Source: Ophiothrix spiculata (Eukaryota; Echinodermata; Ophiuroidea; Amphilepidida; Ophiotrichidae). From it: a stretch of DNA of 28,194 nucleotides. Numbering within the stretch: the first letter of the stretch is position 1; each line of letters begins with the position of its first letter. The DNA lies in the NCBI GenBank assembly GCA_000969725.1, contig JXSR01S002707.1, one strand, 5' to 3'. This document shows positions 1 through 9,900 of this stretch, piece after piece. The notes under the pieces are model-generated. The model saw only the letters and a list, made by a program, of their open reading frames with translations, ran no database searches and was not told the origin of the DNA. Position numbers and translations under genes: made by a program.

Positions 1-950
1 TGTTGGTTAATCACATAGACGCTTGTTATAATGATATTTTTTGTTATTTGACAGTGTATGATTGATACAATAAAATACTCGAAATATGTATGTATGTAAG
101 CAAAACAAAAATACGGAATTGTCACATATACGTTTTATTTTTCACTCTGTAAAATTATCTTGGATAGTTTCAAATCGCATGACTGTGTGACTCTCATATT
201 AAGTTACAATTTTGATAGCAATGGACTAAAATTTGACTTGAAGCTTACTGGTCAATTCATAGATATGTGGATTTAATTGACCATTAAGTCACTATACCAA
301 ATGTGGAAGAACTAATGAAAACTGCCCATCATCTCTGGCTAAATGAGAAAAAACACACAAAAGTAGACCATGACTAAACTGAAACAAATGGTACAGATAG
401 CTTTCAGTGTCATCCATCAATAATCTGAACCTTGGGACTATGAATACATTTTCCCATATTATCAAAATCATACTTTCAAAAGGTAACCTATCAAGGTAAC
501 CTGTCAAAAATCACGCGGCTAATTATGATGTTAAAAAATAAGCCATTCTTTGGTGGACATTGATTGGAAAAACTATTGAACAAAACCCCTACACAAACAA
601 AGGAAAACCCGCGAGCAAACCTACCAACGTTAACAAACGAGATCTACTATACTTGAATACAGCTTTTTCCCTTGGACGACTAAACATCGGAACGATTTAC
701 CTCATAAAATTTTAGACTGTAACAAACTCTCTCATTTTAAAAACGGACTTAAAGTGAACTTCGGAACCATGGACAATACAACCCACACTCGACCCAGTCA
801 CAGCAACAACTAAATGGTCAGGTCATCAACTCTAGTGTGATGCAGTTTTTACTGTTTAATTTGAGTATGATGATCCAGATCCAGATCTAAAATCATCACA
901 TAGTTTTGCTTTTATACTTTTGATGTTACTAGGTTTCAATTATCAATACG
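1..950. other. No feature seen at left edge
   Basis: AT-rich sequence with no supported exon, RNA gene or repeat. It should be SPIDR intron if the remaining exons lie further left. Confidence 0.3.
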
Positions 951-984
951 ATATTGATATTGCTTGAAGAAACTTTACTGATTC

Positions 985-1140
985 AGATGATAAAGCTCAA
1001 TGAGGTCCCGGGTTTGAGTCCCGCTTTATGTGCATTTGGTTTTCAGTCCATGCTCGCTTCCGCAGGTTTTTCCCAAGGTACTCTGGTCTTCCTCCTGCAT
1101 TCACAACTGAATTTAAAAATCATTTTGGAGCCCTGTGTGA
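985..1140 (+). repeat. tRNA-derived SINE fragment
   Basis: GTCCCGGGTTTGAGTCCCGC is a box B/T-arm, followed by a body with TTTTTCCCAAGGTACTCTGG and TCTTCCTCCTGCATTCA, a body often seen in marine-invertebrate SINEs. The box A side is deleted. Confidence 0.6.
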
Positions 1141-1266
1141 TAATGTGGTCAGTTCATATTTGGTTCAGCACATTAATTGTTTTCAGTAGCAGCAAGGAAT
1201 TTTGGTGTCTGGTATTAATGAACAACAATACGCGAATAAATGTTCTTATACATGTTGGTAGAAATC

Positions 1267-1613
1267 ATTAGAAGAGGTTTAAAACTTTGCAACAACACTT
1301 ACTTTTTAATTCAAATAATTTCGGTGATACCCATCACCGTCATCAGCGGTCTAGTTCTGAGTTCCGACTGATCCACTTCCGGGATAAACTATTACATCGA
1401 AAAATAAGGGAGGCTATTTGCATCAAGAAAGAGACCAGCCTCACTCTTAACAGAGACGGGGGCGTGAACTTTCCAATATTTATAATTCTGGAAACACCTT
1501 CAAGTGGATCAGTCGGAACTTGGAACTAGACTGCTGATGACGGTGATGGGTATCACCGAAATTATTCGGATTAAAAAGTAAGTGTTGTTGCAAAGTTTTA
1601 AACCTCTTCTAAT
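1267..1613. mobile_element. 347-bp foldback element with arms of about 113 bp
   Basis: The arms 1267-1379 and 1502-1613 are over 90% complementary, sharing TTAGAAGAGGTTTAAAAC at the ends, ATTTCGGTGATACCCATCAC within and GACTGATCCACTT at the inner side. The loop of about 120 bp is unrelated. The 80-codon ORF inside it is spurious. Target duplication unclear, superfamily unknown. Confidence 0.88.
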
Positions 1614-1619
1614 AATTTA

Positions 1620-2040
1620 TTAAATAGACAAAAGTACACAATAATTCTGGAAGTGGACACTCATTTACACTCATTTGTCAATTGGATCAATCAAAATCAG
1701 GAAGAAACTCTAGGTAACTTGAAAATCAGTAGCACCATATAACAATCCCTAATCAGTGAAACCATTATCCTAGCTGCCAAGGTACTCTTGATCTGTTTCC
1801 CCTCGATATCATATGCCACTTAATTCATGCTTATGTTTTGATTTTTAATTGATATTACCTGGTTTCAGTTTAGAAGATGACCGGACTTTAGAAAATTAAG
1901 GTTAATGATTTCCTTCTACTACATCAATTGCTTTCTATGACCCTGGGGAAAGTTAAGGGTAAATGGAATCCATCTGCTCAGGAAAATGTGAATCCTAACT
2001 ATTTTTTAATCATGAAAAGATAAATAGTTTCCACTGCATT
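1620..2040. other. No feature seen
   Basis: Between the foldback element and the tRNA-like sequence. No ORF, inverted repeat or exon-like segment is supported. Confidence 0.3.
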
Positions 2041-2126
2041 TTGCGGGGACTCGAACCATGGATTATGGCAGGTGTTAGTCATGCATTACAAAGTGAGAGA
2101 TCTACCGCTGAGCTATCCTGGCAGCG
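2041..2126 (-). repeat. tRNA-like sequence (SINE head or tRNA pseudogene)
   Basis: The minus strand reads GGATAGCTCAGCGGTAGATC (box A), a CACTTTGTAATG anticodon-loop-like stretch that would give UGU (Thr), and GGTTCGAGTCCCCGC (box B). The acceptor stem does not pair, the T stem has mismatches and the variable region is too long, so a working tRNA is unlikely. Confidence 0.65.
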
Positions 2127-2129
2127 TTG

Positions 2130-3370
2130 AGATCGTGAACTAAAATCTAAAACATAAACATTAGAATGCCCTATTTTTCTTTTGTTTACATAAAAATTGC
2201 AATTTTTGCCTCATTAGAATGCTCAATTTGCAAGTAAATTATGCGAATGCGTATATCAGACAAAATGTAGATAATGTAGATACTAAAAACAGGCAATTCA
2301 CAGCTCAAAGAGGGTGGACTCAAGAGTCGTAATTCACGTCCGGTTTTTCGGGCAAAACAACGCGGATTTGTTACATATATATCATTCAAAATCAACACAA
2401 CATATTTAACAAAAAAAAAATTGCAATTAAATAAGAAGTATCAAGCCTACAATCTGTCAAAATTCGAAAACAGCCGAATATTCGAACATCATGAAATTAT
2501 GAGGTTTCGGCGAAAAAGGCATCAATTTTTGGAAGTAGTCTTTAGGCGTCATTTTGACCTTGATGTGAAATCACTAGTAAAGATTAATGTATAAACTAGA
2601 GACTCTATTCCATATTGTGATATTCTGATAGGTGCAAGTAGGTCAAAACTTGCAGTAAACATGACGTTCAACCGAGCGAGACGTTTTTAGGGACTGTAGC
2701 CTTAATGGTAAATTACTGGTCTTTGTCAAGAAAAGGGAGAGGTGGTACTTCCAGCTGGTACTTCAATCAGAGTTTTACATTAATTCTTATTCTATCCTAC
2801 TGTTTTGATCTCACAAGGTGTTTCCTCCTATAGTACATCGAGAATCAAAACTACTTTATGTTTATTTCCTTGAGAGAGCAGTAAGGTATAAGCATAATAG
2901 GGATTAGCCTGGTAGTTTCCTACTTGTCATAAGATAAATGATCCAGAATAGGAGTAATGAATCATATCCAGGGGTGGCTCTAATTTTGAACCAAAGGTTC
3001 TCAAAGAGGAAAAAAGGGAGACATGTAGACCTATGCCGAGAAGCTGTAAATAACCTTTGCCAAGCATCTCCCCCATGCAGTGTGGTGATCTTTCTTCTGG
3101 TGCTGTCATGATAGCTTGGATTTCCCATAGGTTGCTTCTTTCCCTCCTTTAAAAAGGCTTATTGCTTCAAAATAGGAGGTGAAATGCTGCCTTGGTGACA
3201 AGTTGTCAGCATTACACTGTTGTGTTTACAATTTTTATGTTTTGATGTTAAAGCCTTGATATGCATTTGACATAAAAAATTTTAAAAATGCTACTGAACC
3301 TCATATATTCCACAAAAGAGGGAACTTAATAATCATCTCTCATCCTTGTGTCTAAGAAAGTATAAATGCC
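2130..3370. other. Presumed SPIDR intron, no feature seen
   Basis: I looked on the minus strand for the next SPIDR coding exon and found none. The short ORFs at 2186-2398 and 2904-3128 show no family motif. Confidence 0.35.
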
Positions 3371-3379
3371 ATTGAGACC

Positions 3380-3470
3380 ATTTTTGCACCATAATGTACA
3401 TAAAGGATGAATCATTAATACAGCTTCTTCACTTCTGGATGACCTTTGAAACTTTTTGATATCCTTGCAT
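3380..3470 (+). repeat. Partial mariner-like copy related to 7081-7679
   Basis: CCATTTTTGCACCATAATGT, CTTCTTCACTTCTGGATGAC and GAAACTTTTTGATATCC match the right end of 7081-7679 with many substitutions. The outer end is lost. Confidence 0.6.
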
Positions 3471-3559
3471 ATTTGGAAATCTGCAGGAGTCTTTGTTTAC
3501 TGCTGATGGCGAGGTGTTTCTAGTTGTTAGCAATCCTTAGTTCGACTTGGTGACACAAT

Positions 3560-3725
3560 AGAACTTTATGGATGCTGCTTGATTAGGCGGTTTACGTCTC
3601 CTTGTTTTTCTTGGGCAAGAAACTTTACTCTAATTGCCCTGTGGATCGGATTGTCACGTTAAGCCGTTGGTCCCCTGTGCGAATGCTCCTTCTTTGGGCG
3701 CTGCATACAGTGTATACCCGGTGAG
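3560..3725 (+). repeat. SINE-like fragment
   Basis: Carries TTGGGCAAGAAACTTTACTC, GATCGGATTGTCACGTTAA and GCCGTTGGTCCCCTGTG, body motifs shared by invertebrate tRNA-derived SINEs as I remember them. No intact tRNA head is present. Confidence 0.5.
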
Positions 3726-3842
3726 TCTATTGATTATTTAATGGTGCTATAAAAAATATATATCACCATGGCTTATGACAAAGTCGACCACAAAAATTAG
3801 TTCAGTTCTGGAGAAATGAATGCCCGAGTGAATGTCTCTTAC

Positions 3843-3942
3843 CTCTACGCTGTCTGATTCTGACTGGCTTGGAAACTGTTGACTTTTATCTGTATCACCA
3901 ATGTTTGTGACAGAGTCTATCAGGGAAAACAATCCTGGAGAT
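3843..3942 (-). CDS. SPIDR: SPIDR exon 12 (GLFSLIDS), last exon found
   Basis: 100 bp ending at a GTAAGA donor. It encodes SPGLFSLIDSVTNIG, matching AGIFSLIDTLW of vertebrate SPIDR, then a Ser/Glu-rich tail. Two AG acceptors lie 8 nt apart: ATTTAG (exon starts 3942) and CTCCAG (exon would start 3934). Only the first keeps the frame from exon 11 (AG+A, Arg). It ends in phase 0 and the following exon was not found in the window. Confidence 0.85.
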
Positions 3943-6900
3943 CTAAATTGATATAAAACAGCAACAGAAGATAATAATCATGTGGTATGTGATTTAGTAA
4001 ATAACAGCAAAATTATACGGTATCAAAAATATCCATATTTGCAATTGTTTGTGTCAGAAATGGCCACATCTGACCTATTTTTTGCATTATTAAAAAAAAA
4101 TAGGAATACATCTAATATTGAGAAAACCAATCCTACACATTTGTTTTTATATTCTAAAAAGTAATTTATTAAGGCTTTCTAGAAAATGTTGTCACTAAAA
4201 ATATGTGGAGCCAAAATTGTAGACTTTTGTCGAAAATCAACATCATCATCGTGTTCCAATTTGTCACTCGATCAGCTTCTAGAAATGTATGATTTCATAT
4301 GGATTTGCTTTTTCTTTGCTGGGTTACTGGTTACAGAGCAAAAACTTTTCCAAGAATGATGGGATGACACCAATCTTAAGATCTAGCATACTGATGAACT
4401 TATTACACATGTATTGGCAGCATATGATTTGTTAAAAGCACTATGTTATTCAATCCAAATGAGAGCACCCTCTATAGTTTTTTTCACAACAAGTGTACCC
4501 ATGCTGTCAACGCAATAAGAAGAATCCCTGTTTTTTCCCGACGATAAAATTAACACAATTTCAGATTCTTTTTCAATTTTTTCCGTAAAATGTGGTTAGA
4601 ATTTGGTTCTAAGGTTTGTTTTATAGTTCAGATATAGGGTTTGGGTTAGGTTTAGAAGTAGGTCTAGAAATTTTGAGCAATAGGATTTTGTTTTAATTTT
4701 TGGGTCAGGTTACCGACATTTGACAAGTCAATTAAAAGTCGTCGGGAAAAAAACAGGGATTCTTCTCGTTGCGCTGTCAACTCATCAACCCACCCACTTT
4801 TTGGTGCATTGACCCTAATAGCCACAACCAGCCACTTGTCCAACTGCCAAGTTTTGTCAGCTATGACTGAAAGACCCAGACACTCAATTGGTTATGGGTG
4901 GGCACCAAAGTTTACAACCAATCATATGAGTTGTTTTATGGACCTGTCAAAAATGGCAGAATCTACTTGTAGTCATAAGTTCAAGTTCATAATACTTGCT
5001 TACCCCATAAATATCAATTATGGATTGCATTTCTTGCAAGCCCATAAACTTTTAGAGCCAAAATTAAGCCACTCATAAATTTGATAGCCATTGTCAAGGA
5101 AATAGAAGTCATCCAAGTTCACACTTGTAACAAGCATGGTAATTGGCTCAAGTTCAAAAAGTAGGTGGGCTTATCAGTATTTTCTTTATTTGGACAACTA
5201 TGCCCAATATTTTGAGACAGCCCTGCCTCTCTCTTTACATTTTTTGGCCTATTTTTAGCATCTAAAAAAAAAACAAGATAAAAATCAAAAATTTGAAACC
5301 CTTCCTAGACATTTGTTTCTAGATTCCAAAAAGCATAGTGTTCAACATTTCACAAATACTAATTTTAGATAGGCTTTCCAGAAATTGTTGGGGCAAAAAG
5401 TATGTTTTTTTGGCATTTTTTGCCAAAATCAACATTTTTGGTCAAAAACTGATATCATCACCATGTTCAGGGCAAAAATCCGCTTCAAACAATGTATACT
5501 ATAATACAGTTTATTCAATTAGTTTGAGAGTTAGAGTATAAAAACGGTTTATGCCATTTGAAGGTCTACCGAAGGAAACGAAAATTATGGTCAATTTTGT
5601 CAATTGTAAATAAAACGGGTTTCACAAAGTCAATAAAAATAATGAAAGATCCTTATGTTTTTTCCCCTTTTACAAAGACTAAAGAACTTTAACATCACCT
5701 GCATGTCAGATTAGGATTCTGTTAACAAAGTGCAACACTTTTTGGCAATTTGCTTTAAACATTGATCAAGAGTTGTCGATCAATTCGTTAATATCTTTTG
5801 CTTTAACTAGCCCTCATGGAAGAGGCCTTAGGACATCAAACCAAATGATATTGGAAAACCATTACTGAATTTAAGTATCTAGGAACTTTGCTTTCTTTAA
5901 TGTGTGGATATTAAAATAGCCTTGTAAATGAACTGTGATAAAATTGGCAGACAATGGTCAAATATCCAAAATTTATTCAACACTTAAACTGTAATTACAA
6001 GGCAAAAATGGACAGGATTTAACCTCCAACGTCAGAAGTTATTTGTTTCGTCTTATTTGATCTTCTTTTTATCTAAAAGGTGTCACCTTCAGTCAAAATT
6101 GCAAGTGTGGAACTAGGCAATCTTTGCACAGCTGATTTTATTTACAGTTTACAAAATTGACCATAATTTTCGTTTCAGATGTTGCACATTTGTAATTTTT
6201 TCTGTTCTGGAAAGACAATGGACTATTTTACTTATAATTAAAAACAAATTTACAGAATGTATCATACTTTTTGAAATGGAGTCTTTTTAATCATTATAAA
6301 CTTCTTTTTGATATACCCTGTAGTTTATATGTTATGTTTAACAAAGGAAATCATTATTCACCTTGACCTGTTGGTCCTATGGACCACTTTGACCCCACTG
6401 ATTGTCAGCACTTTCCCCTCACCATTCCGTACGATATCTTTCCATCTAGGTCTGACTACAGCATCTGTAGTTAGCTGTACCTCACAGAAGACACCGTGGC
6501 TATCCTGTACCAACATCATCCACTGCAAGGAACGGTTTGTTAACGCGTATTGTCTGGTTGAGACTGATGGTCTGCGGTGTAAAAAATAAAAGTGTGATAC
6601 TGCTGATTCAGATTTCAACAATTCACCATATCTCCTCATAACCTCGTCGGTTCTGGGTTGTCAACCGCCAGTTGAGTTATGAAACAGCCCCTAGGGAAAA
6701 CCTATTTCTTTCTGACTTCATTTACTCATGAAATCGAATTAGAGTCTCAAATAAACTTAAGTAATCTTCTTGTAATACACCCTTTGTGCTTTGTTTATCC
6801 AGGTTGGTCTGAAGTGAACACATGGGCTCCATGACAAAGTCATAAAACTCCCAAGCCCATGCATACAACAAAAGCCTGGATAGCCCATAATAAAGGACTA

Positions 6901-9900
6901 ATAACACATCATGCTGGCCATAGACCACTCCCCACTCAACTTGATAACAAATGGTGTACAATTTTTTTTCATAGGACTTAATTTATGAGAAAAGAAATTA
7001 TAATTCTAAACTCATGCCATCCTTAATCAGCAGTAACGTAATCTACCTACATCCACAATACAGTAGACATAAGACAAATACGAGGGGGTATCAAAAAGTT
7101 TTAAAGATCATCAAGAAGAAATACATCCAGGAACATAATTTTATTATGTGACCATTAAGTCATCTTTACATAACCACTGTGCAAAGTAACACATTTCTCC
7201 CACATAAAACCTATTGTCCACAGACCAATTTTTAGAGGTCCTCTGTTAGCCAAAAAATCCATATATTGTAATTTGCTAAAATTAACATTTTCAGGTAGGC
7301 CATGCTTTAATATGTCATTTTGACATCATGTTTTGACTGATTCTCATAATTTTGGTAACAATGGAAACAGGAGATTCTAACTATACCATGGTATCAAACA
7401 ATTAAACTTTGGGCATGTCATAATAGAATTACTTGGCTGTAAATCTTTATATGTATTGATTTAATTTCGCCACATATCTTTGATTTCTCCATTAAGTTTA
7501 TGTGGTTAGCGGAGGCAGGTTATTGACATCTATCGATACTTGTATAGAAAGTATAAAATACAATTGATATCATTTTTGCAGTATAATGTATGCAACAACA
7601 AGTGACCATCCTGACAAAACTTCATCGACATAGCTCTTTTTCCTCTTGATGATCTTTAAAACTTTTTGATACCCACTCGTATTACACATTTCACAAGTTA
7701 TGAAGTCTCAATTATCAAAACTTGATACTCACCTTCCACCCTGAGCCATTGATGCGTTACTCCTTTTGCAGTACAGCCTCTGTACTCTAGCCCTCAAACT
7801 CATCCCCGACAAGGAATAACCACCGCTTTCTGCGATACAGTCTAGGATGGAATCGGATACGACCTTCTTGGCCTGATCTGATGTCCTTACTACTGATTGA
7901 AGTAACGACCCACTGGATGTGACATGAGTTAACGACTTGGAAGAGAGGTTTTCAAACAACTTGAGTGGCTGGAATGGCTGTAATTTATAGATAAAGTTCC
8001 ATTTTAAATAATACTCTAATCCAGGCTCTAATCCTAATTTACAGACTAAGCTGTTGATCATTGGATTTTATATCATGATTACAGTGATTTGAGCCGTGCA
8101 ATAGTTTGTACTATTGCACAGCATGAAGCAAACCTGTGTGATATCATGATATAAAACAGATATTGAATGCCTATGCACGTGCAATAGTATACAAATATTG
8201 AATGCCTGAGAGTGCAATAATACAAATTATATCATGAGGTCAAATTTGGACTTTTCTATGCGTGAAATGGATCAGTCCAAATTTGACCGAATGATATATT
8301 TTGTACTATTGCACGTGCACAGGCATTCAATATTTGTTTTCTATCATGATATCTCACAGGTTTGTTTTATGCCGTGCAATAGTACAAACTATTGCACGGC
8401 TCAAATCACTGTAATCATGATATAATACAAAATATATCATGAGGTCAAATTTGGACTGATCCATTTCACTCGGCTACGCCTCGTGAAATAGAAAAGTCCA
8501 AATTTGACCTCATGATATATTTTGTACTATTGCACTCTCAGGCATTCAATACTTGTATACTGATGCATTGCGGGAGGGTAGCACTGAAAGCAAACCTGAG
8601 AAAACCTTTGGGACGAAGGTTTAAAATATTGTTTAGTTGTACCTGCAAGATGGCTACTTTGATGTAATTCTGACGTCCTCTGTATCATTTACACTGTTGA
8701 TCTGGGTAGCTACTTGACATACAATGCAGTACTGTTAACACCAATATTTTCCCGGTCAGTAATCTTCGTGCACAGTTCAATTTTGAATCATTTCGCGTGT
8801 TATAATTTTCGCGCTTGTGATTTTTTTACGTGCGACGGTATGCACATACCATTTTTTCTCAGTACAAAAAGTTTCGCACAAAGCGAGCTGAGCAGAAAGG
8901 GCAAAAATAAATATAGCGCGAAATATACCCCTTTAATTATACGAATATGCAATAGACATCGTAATTCAGTTGACCATATCTTTTAACAGAATGAATATAA
9001 AGCATTACACACTCCCGGTCAAAAGTGTTTGCGTACGCTTAAATACGGGTAAAAATGCAATTATTATATGAAACGACCAAGACTCTGAAAAAAATTCATG
9101 TTTTTTGTAGGTGCCTATGTGTCAAATATAAAAAATATATGTTTCCTCTGATATTCGATCTTCCCTATACATAAAAATGGCCGATTTCCTGGATAGATAT
9201 ATAGAAAATATAGAAATACACCACACACACTTTTTGCTATGAACCTATGTAGTGTATTAGTTCAGTGCTCGTTATCACCTTGTGACCCTCAAGAACATTT
9301 TCAGGTCGAAAGTTTTCCAACAAATGTGCAGTTATGTAGTTAAACTCCGTTTTTTAAAAGTGGGGAAGAAAGTATACAGTATGTTTAGCACGCCATATTT
9401 TCAAATGCGGTAAATTCAATTCCTGTTGATTTCTTTAGATCTATATATGCAAAATATAAATCCGAAAAAAATACGACGCAAATGATGAACGGTTCTCGAG
9501 ATATGGCTGGTTAAAGGTTTTGTGCGCAAACACTTTTGACCGGGAGTTATTTATAGGACAATTTAATTAAAACTCCATGCAGGAGTTGTATTAAAAGTGT
9601 CCAATAAATTATTGTTTGGCCTATAGTATCTATTAATTCCAGAAGAAAGACAACACACAAACTAACTCACCTTTTTTATTGGACTGAAAGTCCTTGTTGA
9701 TGTGGAGGCCACATCACCCTGTGTATCTTCCCCATCTTCAGTCAGTTGACTCAAACCTTCATTACCAAACACTCGGCAAAAATAAGTCGACAAAATCACT
9801 GGTTCTTGGTAGTTGGGTAGGGTTAACTTTTGCCTGGAGAAACGGAACAAAACCGTCATATCAATCAAGCTGCATTAAGATGTGTTGGAACAGCAAATCT

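Noticed and set aside
954..1271. 105-codon plus-strand ORF
   Set aside because: Runs through a SINE fragment into the foldback element; no protein motif.
4630..4665. Telomere-like TTAGGG/TTTGGG motifs
   Set aside because: Only two or three degenerate units inside a MITE interior.
4809..5078. 89-codon ORF
   Set aside because: No motif, no splice context, chance length in AT-rich intron.
6308..6589. 93-codon plus-strand ORF
   Set aside because: Antisense shadow of SPIDR exon 11; the minus strand has the conserved motifs and splice sites.
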